From NCBI RefSeq assembly GCF_003952185.1, contig NZ_RXFS01000008.1, positions 248,001 to 312,000 of the forward strand: a stretch of DNA of 64,000 nt, in the 5' to 3' direction. Under the pieces are notes generated by a model. It was given only the letters and a program-made list of their open reading frames with translations. It was not told the DNA's origin and ran no database searches. Below are positions 54,809-62,448 of this stretch, one piece after another. Within the stretch, counting starts at the first letter, position 1, and the number at the start of each line of letters is the position of its first letter. A program made the position numbers and the translations under genes. Source of the DNA: Variovorax sp. 679. GTDB taxonomy: Bacteria; Pseudomonadota; Gammaproteobacteria; Burkholderiales; Burkholderiaceae_C.

Positions 54809-56221
54809 CTATTGCGGCAAGGCCGCGTCGGTGACGCCCATGCTGCTCAGGCGGGCTTCGAGCACCCTGCGAACGAAGGTCTTCGGAAAGTCGTCGCTGA
54901 CGCGCCAGCTGCCGTTGTCTTCCACGAAGGTGAATTCGCCGGTCACCGGCAGCGAGGTGTCACCACCCGTGAGGGCGCCCAGCAGGTTGTCGTTGTATTC
55001 GATGACCAGCGGGCAGGCATGGCCCGCGCCGTCGTCCAGCTTGCGGCAGGGGCCCGTGGGCTCGATTTCTGCGATCTCGCGCGAACGGTTCGGGTCCTTG
55101 CGCACCAGGCCCGAGTCGTTGCGAGGACGCGTGCGCATGGAAGGGGCGGCAGTCAGCGGCGCTGCGCCTTCGCGGAAGGCTTTCTCCATCGCCTCGCGGC
55201 CAATGGGCTCGGCGTTGTAGAGCGGTCTGCCGTCGGCGTCGAGGTGCCCGAATCGGGCCTCGACGATGGCGATGTCCGCGCCGCGCACCACCATCTCGTC
55301 GCTCTTCGGCTCGGTGGGGCCGATGGTGTAGGCCATCGATTCCCTGCTGTCGCCTCGCGTCATCACTGCCACGCAGCCGCGCACGCGTTCCGGCTTGCGA
55401 TAGCCGACCTCGCGCATGCTGCCGACGGAGGGCGTCTCGATCACGGCGCCGCCGTTCGGGTCGAGATGGCGCATTCGCACGTCCATGGCCACGCGGCGCA
55501 TGAGGCTGTCGAGCGTCTTGCGCGTGGAAGCGGCGTCGCAAGCAGGCACGCTGGCAGGGGCGAACGCGTACCAGCCGAGCCCGCCGCCGATCACGGCCAC
55601 GGCGACGATGAACTTCCACGCGCCGATGCGGCGGCTGCGCTGGGCGCTGGCCTGCCATGCCTTGACGGCCTGCTCGTCGGCTTCGATCAGGGCTTGCGCC
55701 TCGGCCACGATGCGTGCGCGCTCGGCCGCCATGGCAAAGGCCGGCTCGGCGGCGACCTGGGCGCGCAGGGCATCGAAGCGTTCCCTTTCGAGCGGACCCT
55801 CGGTCGCAAGCCAGGCCAGCGTGGCCACCGGTGCGGCAGCCACGGTGCCTGCGACGGGCGTTTCGACCAGGGCCATGTCGCGCGTTTCGGCGTCGATGAG
55901 GCCGTCGTTGAAGAGCGCCTCGATGGCCTCGTGCGTGATGCCTTGTTGGGCCAGCTCGACCAGATCGTCGGCATCGATCGCGGTATCGGCCGCGTCGTCC
56001 GCGTGAGGCGCGTCATCGGCGATCCTGTCGAGCGCCGCGTTCTGCTCGTCTTCCGTGACCAGGCCGCGCACGCGCATCCACGCGAGTGCGTGGGCTGGGC
56101 CCGGGAGCGGGGGAAGGGCGGCTGCCTCGGGATGGGCACGCGCGGCGTCGTGCTGCGCCTCGCTGATCAGGCCCTGGGTCAGCAGCGCGAGGAACGCGTC
56201 CGGATTGGCGTCAGAGGTCAT
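54809..56221 (-). CDS. Unknown membrane protein with an internal tandem duplication
   Basis: A 470-residue protein I do not recognise. The N-terminal 160 residues contain two related segments of about 57 residues: 10-68 (ALLTQGLISEAQHDAA...ALAWMRVRGLVTEDEQNAALDRIA) and 100-157 (ALFNDGLIDAETRDMA...TLAWLATEGPLERERFDALRAQVA). One membrane helix (200-222) follows, then a C-terminal domain of about 245 residues with several Cys (CDAA, RGCVAV, GPCRKL, HACPLV) that probably faces the periplasm. The layout (soluble sensor-like N-terminus, one helix, exported domain) suggests signalling or surface stress, but this is speculation. Confidence 0.7.
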   Translation of the reverse strand: MTSDANPDAFLALLTQGLISEAQHDAARAHPEAAALPPLPGPAHALAWMRVRGLVTEDEQNAALDRIADDAPHADDAADTAIDADDLVELAQQGITHEAIEALFNDGLIDAETRDMALVETPVAGTVAAAPVATLAWLATEGPLERERFDALRAQVAAEPAFAMAAERARIVAEAQALIEADEQAVKAWQASAQRSRRIGAWKFIVAVAVIGGGLGWYAFAPASVPACDAASTRKTLDSLMRRVAMDVRMRHLDPNGGAVIETPSVGSMREVGYRKPERVRGCVAVMTRGDSRESMAYTIGPTEPKSDEMVVRGADIAIVEARFGHLDADGRPLYNAEPIGREAMEKAFREGAAPLTAAPSMRTRPRNDSGLVRKDPNRSREIAEIEPTGPCRKLDDGAGHACPLVIEYNDNLLGALTGGDTSLPVTGEFTFVEDNGSWRVSDDFPKTFVRRVLEARLSSMGVTDAALPQ

Positions 56222-56273
56222 GCGGGGATTCTGCCGTGGGTGGTGCCGGCCCCGCAGCGGGAAAACCGGCAAG

Positions 56274-56299
56274 AAAAAACGCCGGCGGGTGCCGGCGTT
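56274..56299 (-). terminator. Rho-independent terminator
   Basis: AACGCCGGC-GGGT-GCCGGCGTT with a T run on the minus strand, 22 bases past the stop of the secreted lipoprotein gene. It ends the sigma/anti-sigma gene group. Confidence 0.9.
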
Positions 56300-56321
56300 T
56301 CGGTGTCAGGTCCGCAAGGGA

Positions 56322-56717
56322 TCAGGGACGGGCGACTTTCCAGGCGCCGTTCGCCACGCCGTCGCCGGTCTTGTCGCCGGGCTTGGCGTCCTTGGCCCAG
56401 TAGTACAGCGGCCAGCCCTTGTAGGCCCATTGGCGCTTGCCGTCTTCGCGAATGATGATGGTGTAGGCGCCGATGGGCTTGGCGGCATCGGCCACGCCGA
56501 GTGCGGGCCAGTTGGCGGCGCACTGGGCGTTGCAGGCGGAGGTGCCGGCTCCGGCGGTGTCCTTGTTGAAGGTGTACAGCGTCATCCCGGCCGGTCCGAC
56601 CAGCACGCCGTCGGCGGTGCGGGTGGGGGTGTCGGGCGCGCTGGCGGTCTTGTTGGACATGCTGCCGCAGCCGGCAAGCAGAGCCGCCGCGAGGATCGAG
56701 GCGCTGAGCAATTTCAT
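56322..56717 (-). CDS. COG4315-type secreted lipoprotein, copy A
   Basis: A 131-residue lipoprotein (lipobox LLAGC, Cys17) with two copies of the short 'secreted repeat' found in COG4315/DUF4397-like proteins: GPAGMTLYTFNKDTAG and the C-terminal WPLYYWAKDAKPGDKTGDG. Its nearest relative in the window is copy B at 58195, with the C-terminal block almost identical in DNA. It is the last gene after the ECF sigma and anti-sigma genes and lies 93 bases past the anti-sigma stop. Function unknown; relatives are often stress-induced. Confidence 0.88.
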   Translation of the reverse strand: MKLLSASILAAALLAGCGSMSNKTASAPDTPTRTADGVLVGPAGMTLYTFNKDTAGAGTSACNAQCAANWPALGVADAAKPIGAYTIIIREDGKRQWAYKGWPLYYWAKDAKPGDKTGDGVANGAWKVARP

Positions 56718-56810
56718 GCAGTTTCTCCTTCAGTTGAAAAATCGCGAAAACAAGCCGGGCGACGAGAGTCCGGGCAGGATGATTGCGCGAGCCGGCAGTT
56801 TATGCGGTCA

Positions 56811-57644
56811 TCAAGACAGATCGCGGTAGGCCAGCGTCGCAAGTTTGAGCAAAAGGTCGCGCGGCAGCTTGCCGGCTATGGCGTAGCCGAAGCCCTGGTC
56901 CACCCAGTAGAAGCTGGGCACGGGGCCTTCGGAAGCGAAGCGGAAGGCGGTTTCGCTGGCGGCGGGTGCATTCGCGCCGGCAGTCCGGGCGTCGAGGGTG
57001 CCGATGTAGAGCGTCACGCGCTCGCCCGCGGCGTCCTCGAACATGAACTGGGCGCGTGCGCCGGTTTCTCCCGGCAGCAGGCGGCCACCGACAAGGGTGT
57101 AGCCCTGGCTGGAGAGGTCAGGCACCTTCAGCGGCCGATCGAGACGCCTGGAGAGCCATTGCACGAGATGCTGCTGCTCGGATGCGGCCACTTCGACGGG
57201 ATGCCTCTTCTCCGGTGCGTAGACGGCGTGTGCCATCGACGCGTCGTGCACGAACTCGCGCACGGCTGGCGTACGAGCCAGCTGCGCGCCACCGGGTGGC
57301 GCAGCCCCCCGGGTCCATTGCGCATTTCCGAGCCATCCGGTGGCGAAGGCGATCAGCAGGCCGGCCGCCATGCCTCCCCAGCGCAGCCAAGACACTCGCC
57401 GCGCCGTTCGCGGCAGGCCGCGATCGAGCGCGCCCATCAGGGCGGCGGGAACCGGTTCGGAGAGCAACCCGCCGTGCAGCCGCCGCAGGGCGTCGCGCTG
57501 CGTATGCCAGGCCGCCACCCTGGCCGCAACGGCGGGATCGTTGGCGATGGCCTCCTCGACCGCGCCGTGGCGGTCCGCGGGCAGCTGGCCATCGATCCAG
57601 GCGTGCAGCTCGTCATCGGTGGGGGGCGGGGTGGGGCGGTTCAT
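56811..57644 (-). CDS. Membrane-bound anti-sigma factor
   Basis: A 277-residue protein with a cytoplasmic N-terminal domain like those of ECF anti-sigma factors (DDELHAWIDGQLPADRHGAVEEAIANDPAVAARV, no zinc-binding HxxxCxxC), one membrane helix (about 89-107) and a large periplasmic C-terminal domain. The Met at 57644 is preceded by another reading of the same frame that adds 20 residues without character. It follows the sigma-factor gene by 13 bases, the usual arrangement. The periplasmic part should sense a signal. Confidence 0.9.
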   Translation of the reverse strand: MNRPTPPPTDDELHAWIDGQLPADRHGAVEEAIANDPAVAARVAAWHTQRDALRRLHGGLLSEPVPAALMGALDRGLPRTARRVSWLRWGGMAAGLLIAFATGWLGNAQWTRGAAPPGGAQLARTPAVREFVHDASMAHAVYAPEKRHPVEVAASEQQHLVQWLSRRLDRPLKVPDLSSQGYTLVGGRLLPGETGARAQFMFEDAAGERVTLYIGTLDARTAGANAPAASETAFRFASEGPVPSFYWVDQGFGYAIAGKLPRDLLLKLATLAYRDLS

Positions 57645-57657
57645 GATGCTGCGGATT

Positions 57658-58173
57658 TCATTTGAGGCGGCGCAGGCCGGGGCGCACGGGAGCTGACGCG
57701 CCATCCAGCAGCTCCTGCAGCCGGACGCGGGCGCGTGACAGGCGCGACATCACCGTGCCGACGGGAACACCGAGCACCTTGGCGACTTCCGCGTACGACA
57801 GGTCCTCGAGCGTCACGAGCAGCAGCACGGCACGCTGTTCGTCAGGCAACTGCATCAGGCAGCGCTGCAGGTCGAGGCTGGTGCCCTGATCGCGGCCGGG
57901 GTCGGCGACGCCCTGTACCTCGTGCGCCACCTCGTCGATCGGCACCACGGCATGCGGCGGCGGCGTACGCCGCACCTGGCTCGCGAAGATGTTGTGCATG
58001 ACGGTGAAGAGCCATGCGCGCAGGTCGCTGCCCACCACCCACAGACGCCACTTGCTGCAGGCGCGCTCCAGCGTGTCCTGCACCAGGTCGTCTGCCGCCC
58101 AGGCATTGCCCGTGAGTGCCCGCGCGTAGCGGCGCAGGCTCGGGATGTGCTCGACCAGCAGGCGGGCGTCCAT
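57658..58173 (-). CDS. ECF RNA polymerase sigma factor
   Basis: A 171-residue extracytoplasmic-function sigma factor with region 2 (RYARALTGNAWAADDLVQDTLERA) and region 4 helix-turn-helix (LSYAEVAKVLGVPVGTVMSRLSRARVRL). It lies between two COG4315-type secreted protein genes and directly before its anti-sigma factor. A GGAAT-N17-CGTT element (58615-58640) upstream of the first gene of the group is a plausible autoregulated promoter. Confidence 0.95.
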   Translation of the reverse strand: MDARLLVEHIPSLRRYARALTGNAWAADDLVQDTLERACSKWRLWVVGSDLRAWLFTVMHNIFASQVRRTPPPHAVVPIDEVAHEVQGVADPGRDQGTSLDLQRCLMQLPDEQRAVLLLVTLEDLSYAEVAKVLGVPVGTVMSRLSRARVRLQELLDGASAPVRPGLRRLK

Positions 58174-58194
58174 GGGGCTTGGCGGGCCGGTCGA

Positions 58195-58563
58195 TCAGGG
58201 CTTTGCGGTCTTCCAGGTGCCGTTGACGCCGTCGCCGGTCTTGTCTCCGGGCTTGGCGTCCTTGGCCCAGTAGTACAGCGGCCAGCCCTTGGAGGCCCAC
58301 TGCTTCTTGCCGTCGTCGCGGGTGACGATGCTGAAGTCGCCGCTCGGCTTGTCGCCGTCGGCAGCCATGAAGGGCGGCCAGTTGGTGGCGCAGCCACCGT
58401 TGCAGACCGACTTGCCGTTGCCTGCCGTGTCCTTGTCGAATGTGTAGAGCGTCATGCCGTTGGGGCCGACGAGCGCGCCGTCGGCGGGCTTGGGCTGGGC
58501 GAAGGCAGGGAGCGCGAGAACGGCGCTCAGCAGGACGGCGGAAGATGCGCGGAAAGGCGACAT
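58195..58563 (-). CDS. COG4315-type secreted protein, copy B
   Basis: A 122-residue secreted protein with a cleavable signal peptide (FRASSAVLLSAVLALPAFA) in place of a lipobox. It carries the same two repeats as copy A (GPNGMTLYTFDKDTAG, WPLYYWAKDAKPGDKTGDG). It is the first gene of the group secreted protein, sigma, anti-sigma, lipoprotein, with AAGGAG before its start, and 21 bases before the sigma gene, so the secreted protein and regulator are made together. Confidence 0.9.
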   Translation of the reverse strand: MSPFRASSAVLLSAVLALPAFAQPKPADGALVGPNGMTLYTFDKDTAGNGKSVCNGGCATNWPPFMAADGDKPSGDFSIVTRDDGKKQWASKGWPLYYWAKDAKPGDKTGDGVNGTWKTAKP

Positions 58564-58614
58564 GGAAAAACTCCTTGTTGGTGGCGACACCGGTGCTCCG
58601 GTGACAACCGCACA

Positions 58615-58640
58615 AACGCCCGCGGCGCGGCTTTTATTCC
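58615..58640 (-). promoter_or_regulatory. Candidate ECF promoter of the sigma/anti-sigma group
   Basis: On the minus strand GGAAT (58636-58640) and CGTT (58615-58618) are 17 bases apart, close to the GGAAC...CGTT pattern used by several ECF sigma factors. It is 52 bases upstream of copy B and lies in the 98-base gap after smpB. The inverted repeat CACCGG-TGCT-CCGGTG (58588-58603) sits between it and the start codon. Confidence 0.5.
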
Positions 58641-58661
58641 ATCGTCCGCAAAAAAGATTCT

Positions 58662-59138
58662 TCAGCGGTTGCGGCTCTTCATCGCGCGTTCGACCTCGCG
58701 CTTGCCTTCGCGGTCCTTGATGGTGTCGCGCTTGTCGTGCTCGGCCTTGCCCTTGGCGAGCGCGATCTCGCACTTCACCTTGCCGGCTTTCCAGTGCAGG
58801 TTGAGCGGCACCAGCGTGTAGCCCTTCTGCTCGACTTTGCCGATCAGGCGGCGGATTTCGTCCTTCTTCAGCAGCAGCTTCTTGGTGCGGATCGAGTCGG
58901 GGTTGACGTGGGTGGACGCGCTCTTGAGCGGGTTGATCTGGCAGCCCAGCACGAAGAGTTCACCGTTGCGGATCACCACGTAGCCGTCGGTGAGCTGCAC
59001 CTTGCCTTCGCGCAGCGACTTGACTTCCCAGCCTTCCAGGACCATGCCGGCCTCGAAGCGCTCTTCGAAGAAATAGTTGTACGCGGCCTTCTTGTTGTCG
59101 GCGATGCGGGAGGAGGTATCTTGTTTCTTGGTGGCCAT
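58662..59138 (-). CDS. smpB: SsrA-binding protein SmpB
   Basis: A 158-residue partner of tmRNA in ribosome rescue. The family pattern DNKKAAYNYFFEERFEAGMVLEGWEVKSLREGKVQL and the basic C-terminal tail KGKAEHDKRDTIKDREGKREVERAMKSRNR are visible. Length is normal (E. coli 160). It diverges from ratA with 63 bases between start codons, a conserved arrangement. The sigma group follows downstream after 98 bases. Confidence 0.97.
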   Translation of the reverse strand: MATKKQDTSSRIADNKKAAYNYFFEERFEAGMVLEGWEVKSLREGKVQLTDGYVVIRNGELFVLGCQINPLKSASTHVNPDSIRTKKLLLKKDEIRRLIGKVEQKGYTLVPLNLHWKAGKVKCEIALAKGKAEHDKRDTIKDREGKREVERAMKSRNR

Positions 59139-59201
59139 GACTCGGAGATATGGGGGCTGCATGGCTTCAATACAATCCGTCGCGCACGCTGTGCCGATTC
59201 T

Positions 59202-59648
59202 ATGAAAACAGTCAACAAGTCCGTCCTCATCTGGTACAGCGCCGAAGAGATGTATGCGCTCGTCACCGATGTGGCCAAGTATCCGCAGTTTCTTCCGTGG
59301 TGCGACAAGTCCCGCGTCATCGAGGAGGACGAGGCCGGCATGACGGCCGAAGTCGGCCTGGCATTCGCCGGCCTGCACCAGAGCTTCACCACCCGCAACA
59401 CCCACGTTCCGGGGCGCGAGGTGCAGCTGAAGCTGGTCGACGGGCCCTTCTCCAACCTCGACGGCAAGTGGAAGTTCACGCCCGTGGGAGAAGAGGGCGA
59501 ACGCGCCTGCCGCGTCGAGCTGCACCTGAGCTACGGCTTCACCAACTTCGCCCTGCAGGCGCTCGTGGGTCCCGTGTTCGACACCATCGCCTCGAGCCTG
59601 GTCGAGGCCTTCGTCAAGCGCGCCGAGCAGGTCTACGGTTCACCCTGA
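59202..59648 (+). CDS. ratA: RatA/COQ10-type ubiquinone-binding START-like protein
   Basis: A 148-residue START-like protein. It starts KTVNKSVLIWYSAEEMYALVTDVAKYPQFLPWC, the RatA/COQ10 hallmark, and ends AFVKRAEQVYG. In E. coli RatA was described as a ribosome-association toxin, while homologues bind ubiquinone; the biochemical role here is open. It overlaps the rnfH start by one base, a pairing kept across Proteobacteria. Confidence 0.92.
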   Translation: MKTVNKSVLIWYSAEEMYALVTDVAKYPQFLPWCDKSRVIEEDEAGMTAEVGLAFAGLHQSFTTRNTHVPGREVQLKLVDGPFSNLDGKWKFTPVGEEGERACRVELHLSYGFTNFALQALVGPVFDTIASSLVEAFVKRAEQVYGSP

Positions 59649-59986
59649 TGACCATCGAGGTCACGCTGAGCTGCTCGCCCGCGGCGCGCGAGGTGTTCGA
59701 GCAGGTGCTGCGCCTCCCGCCCGATTCCACGCTGGTCGATGCGGTTCGTGCCAGCGACCTTTCGCAGCGATTTCCGGATCTGGATTGGCGCCACGCCATG
59801 ACGCCGGGCATCTGGGGCAAGGCTGTCGAATGGGATCAGGCCCTGAAGGACGGCGACCGCATCGAGCTGTGCCGCCCCCTCGCGGTGGACCCCAAGGTGG
59901 CGCGCCGGGAGCGCTTCCAGCGCCAGGGCTCGAAGGGAACCGGCCTGTTCGCGAACCGCCGCAAAGGCGGCAAGGCCGGCTACTGA
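59648..59986 (+). CDS. rnfH: RnfH family protein
   Basis: A 112-residue beta-grasp (ubiquitin-like) protein. It begins MTIEVTLSCSPAAREVFEQVLRLP and has the conserved GIWGKAVEWDQALKDGDRIELCRPLAVDPKVARRERF. The C-terminal tail is basic (RRKGGKAGY). Its ATG overlaps the last base of the ratA stop. The RnfH role is unsettled; it is often paired with RatA. Confidence 0.92.
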   Translation: MTIEVTLSCSPAAREVFEQVLRLPPDSTLVDAVRASDLSQRFPDLDWRHAMTPGIWGKAVEWDQALKDGDRIELCRPLAVDPKVARRERFQRQGSKGTGLFANRRKGGKAGY

Positions 59987-59989
59987 CCG

Positions 59990-60523
59990 CTACTTGCAGT
60001 CGCTGTCGATGACGCCCTGAATGCGCTTCTGCTCGGCGGCACGGGCAGCGTCGTCCATGATCTCGCGCTCGCCCTTGGCATTGACCTTCGCGATGCGGAT
60101 GCCGCTGTCGACCGTGGCCTTGCTCTGACGGGCGAGGGCGCAGTTGTCGGCCTTGGCCTTCGCGATTTTGGCCTCTTCCGCAGCCTGCTTGGCCTTCTGT
60201 TCGGCTTCGGCCTTCTTGGTCTTTTCCTCGAGTTCCTTGTCGACACCGGTCGGCTTGGGCGCTGCTCCTGCGGTCTTGGCCGGTGCGGCTGCCTCGGCCG
60301 GCGTGCCTTCCGCGGGCGGTGCGTCGACGTTCGGGTTCGCGGTCGATCGCGCGGCTGGCGGCGGGCCTACGCGGCGCAGGATGTTCTTCTCGGGCACATC
60401 GGGCGGCGGCGCCTGATCGCTGAAGACCTTCTTGCCGTTCTTGTCGAGCCATTGCCATTGGGCGCTCGCCGAGAGCGGCAGCGCAACGACACATCCCATT
60501 ACCAGCCAGTGCACGAATTTCAT
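59990..60523 (-). CDS. Secreted DUF4124-type protein
   Basis: A 177-residue exported protein. A signal peptide (about 21 residues, ending LSASA) leads into WQWLDKNGKKVFSDQAPPPDVPEKNILRR, the DUF4124 signature, a domain found at the N-terminus of many betaproteobacterial envelope proteins. A Pro/Ala-rich linker and a Lys/Ala/Glu coiled-coil stretch follow, and two Cys near the C-terminus (CALARQ, SDCK). It converges on rnfH with a 3-base gap. Function unknown. Confidence 0.85.
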   Translation of the reverse strand: MKFVHWLVMGCVVALPLSASAQWQWLDKNGKKVFSDQAPPPDVPEKNILRRVGPPPAARSTANPNVDAPPAEGTPAEAAAPAKTAGAAPKPTGVDKELEEKTKKAEAEQKAKQAAEEAKIAKAKADNCALARQSKATVDSGIRIAKVNAKGEREIMDDAARAAEQKRIQGVIDSDCK

Positions 60524-60548
60524 CCCCGAAGTTTAGCCGGGCCTTACT

Positions 60549-60587
60549 TTTTGCAACATCCGGGTTGGGTGGTTTTGCAACGTCCGG
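60549..60587. promoter_or_regulatory. Two direct repeats upstream of guaB
   Basis: TTTTGCAACATCCGG (60549-60563) and TTTTGCAACGTCCGG (60573-60587) differ at one base and are 24 bases apart start to start, close to two turns of the helix. They are 66 bases or more before the guaB ATG, upstream of TACAAT (60626-60631), a possible -10 box, and of the hairpin GGCCGG-CAAA-CCGGCC (60599-60614). They may bind a regulator. Confidence 0.45.
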
Positions 60588-60652
60588 AAATGGCCCTGGG
60601 CCGGCAAACCGGCCGGAGGCCTCGTTACAATCCGTCTTTTGGAGCTTCACCC

Positions 60653-62122
60653 ATGCGCCTTCTCGGCAAAGCGCTCACCTTCGACGACGTGTTGTTGGTG
60701 CCAGCGTTCTCCCAGGTCCTGCCCAAGGACACCTCCCTCGCCACCAAATTCTCCCGCAACATCACGCTGAACCTGCCGCTCGTCTCTGCGGCCATGGACA
60801 CCGTGACCGAAGCCCGCCTCGCGATCGCCATCGCGCAGGAAGGCGGCATCGGGATCGTGCACAAGAACCTCACCGCGCAGCAGCAGGCCGCCGAAGTGGC
60901 CCGCGTGAAGCGCTACGAGTCGGGCGTGCTGCGCGATCCGGTGGTGATCACGCCGACGCACTCGGTGCGGCAGGTGATGGCCCTGTCGGACCAGCTCGGC
61001 ATCTCGGGCTTCCCGGTGGTCGACGCCGGCAAGGTGGTCGGCATCGTCACGGGGCGCGACCTGCGCTTCGAGAACCGCTACGACGTGCCAGTGAGCGAAA
61101 TCATGACGCGGCGCGAAAAGCTCATCACCGTGCCCGACGGCACCACGCTGGCCGAGGCCAAGGCGCTGCTGAACAAGCACAAGCTCGAACGCCTGCTCGT
61201 CATCAACGGCGACTGGGAGCTCAAGGGCCTCATCACCGTCAAGGACATCACCAAGCAGACCAGCTTCCCCAACGCCGCACGCGACGCCAACGGCCGCCTG
61301 CGCGTGGGCGCCGCCGTCGGCGTGGGTGACGGCACCGAGGAGCGCGTCGAGGCGCTGGTGAAGGCCGGCGTCGACGCCATCGTGGTCGACACCGCCCACG
61401 GCCACAGCGCCGGCGTGATCGAGCGCGTGCGCTGGGTCAAGAAGAACTATCCGCAGGTCGACGTGATCGGCGGCAACATCGCCACCGGCGACGCGGCGCG
61501 CGCACTGGCCGACGCCGGCGCCGACGCGGTCAAGGTCGGTATCGGCCCTGGCTCCATCTGCACCACCCGCATCGTGGCTGGCGTGGGCGTGCCGCAGATC
61601 ATGGCGGTCGACAGCGTCGCCACCGCGCTGCAGGGCACGGGCGTTCCGCTGATTTCCGACGGCGGCGTGCGTTACTCGGGCGACATCGCCAAGGCCATCG
61701 CGGCCGGCGCCAGCACCGTCATGATGGGCAGCATGTTCGCCGGCACCGAAGAGGCGCCGGGTGAAATCGTGCTGTACCAGGGCCGCAGCTACAAGAGCTA
61801 CCGCGGCATGGGCTCCATCGGCGCGATGCAGCAGGGCAGTGCCGACCGGTACTTCCAGGAATCGACCACCGGCAACCCCAACACCGACAAGCTCGTGCCC
61901 GAGGGCATCGAGGGCCGCGTGCCCTACAAGGGCTCGATCGTCTCCATCGTCTACCAGATGGCCGGCGGCGTGCGTGCCAGCATGGGCTACTGCGGCTGCG
62001 CGACCATCGAGGACATGCAGAACCGGGCCGAGTTCGTCGAGATCACCACGGCCGGTATCCGCGAGAGCCACGTCCACGACGTGCAGATCACCAAGGAAGC
62101 GCCGAACTACCGTGCCGAATAA
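60653..62122 (+). CDS. guaB: IMP dehydrogenase
   Basis: A 489-residue enzyme for the committed step of GMP synthesis. It has the (beta/alpha)8 barrel with catalytic Cys in GPGSICTTRIVAG, paired CBS domains (about residues 95-205), and the flap region. Length matches E. coli GuaB (488). GGAGC is its ribosome-binding site. It is followed by a hairpin, the toxin-antitoxin pair and guaA. Confidence 0.97.
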   Translation: MRLLGKALTFDDVLLVPAFSQVLPKDTSLATKFSRNITLNLPLVSAAMDTVTEARLAIAIAQEGGIGIVHKNLTAQQQAAEVARVKRYESGVLRDPVVITPTHSVRQVMALSDQLGISGFPVVDAGKVVGIVTGRDLRFENRYDVPVSEIMTRREKLITVPDGTTLAEAKALLNKHKLERLLVINGDWELKGLITVKDITKQTSFPNAARDANGRLRVGAAVGVGDGTEERVEALVKAGVDAIVVDTAHGHSAGVIERVRWVKKNYPQVDVIGGNIATGDAARALADAGADAVKVGIGPGSICTTRIVAGVGVPQIMAVDSVATALQGTGVPLISDGGVRYSGDIAKAIAAGASTVMMGSMFAGTEEAPGEIVLYQGRSYKSYRGMGSIGAMQQGSADRYFQESTTGNPNTDKLVPEGIEGRVPYKGSIVSIVYQMAGGVRASMGYCGCATIEDMQNRAEFVEITTAGIRESHVHDVQITKEAPNYRAE

Positions 62123-62123
62123 G

Positions 62124-62162
62124 CCCAATCTGGCCAGACCTTGAAAGTCAGGCCAGACTGGG
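62124..62162 (+). terminator. Hairpin after guaB
   Basis: CCCAATCTGGCCAGAC and GTCAGGCCAGACTGGG form a near-perfect 16-bp stem two bases after the guaB stop. It is followed only by GTTTAG, so it is a weak terminator at best. Its TCTGGCC/GGCCAGA core is also found in the palindrome at 62170-62200, so it may instead be part of the operator for the next genes. Confidence 0.55.
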
Positions 62163-62169
62163 TTTAGAA

Positions 62170-62200
62170 TTTGGGCCAGATTCAAAATTTCTGGCCCAAA
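62170..62200. promoter_or_regulatory. Operator palindrome overlapping the antitoxin start codon
   Basis: A perfect 11-bp inverted repeat TTTGGGCCAGA (62170-62180) / TCTGGCCCAAA (62190-62200), with a 9-base spacer, ending on the A of the antitoxin ATG. Phd-type antitoxins repress their own promoters through such palindromes. There is no ribosome-binding site before the ATG, so translation may be leaderless or controlled by the hairpin. Confidence 0.7.
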
Positions 62201-62448
62201 TGCAATCCATCGGCATCGCTGAAGCCAAGAACAACTTCTCGGCCCTGATCGACCTCGTCGAAAAGGGCGAGGAGGTTCGCATCACCCGCCACGGCAAGGA
62301 AGTCGTGCGCATGCTGCCGGTGCGCCGCAAGCCGGTCATCACCGACGAGCAGATCGAGCGCGAACTGGGCCAGATCGAAGCGCTGCACGCCACCATCCAG
62401 CCGGGCCAGCCCGTGCGCGCATTGCTCGACGAAGGGCGCCAATCGTGA
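62200..62448 (+). CDS. Phd/YefM-family antitoxin
   Basis: An 82-residue antitoxin. It begins with QSIGIAEAKNNFSALIDLVEKGEEVRITRHGKEVVRMLPV, the Phd/YefM DNA-binding fold, and ends with a C-terminal toxin-binding helix region (ELGQIEALHATIQPGQPVRALLDEG). Its stop overlaps the toxin GTG by three bases. An operator palindrome abuts its start codon, suggesting autoregulation. Confidence 0.92.
   Translation: MQSIGIAEAKNNFSALIDLVEKGEEVRITRHGKEVVRMLPVRRKPVITDEQIERELGQIEALHATIQPGQPVRALLDEGRQS

Noticed and set aside
54812..56455. A 547-codon plus-strand frame opposite the duplicated-domain protein
   Set aside because: It has an Arg/His/Gly-rich shadow composition. The minus-strand frame has a membrane helix, internal repeats and a plausible start, so that strand is preferred.
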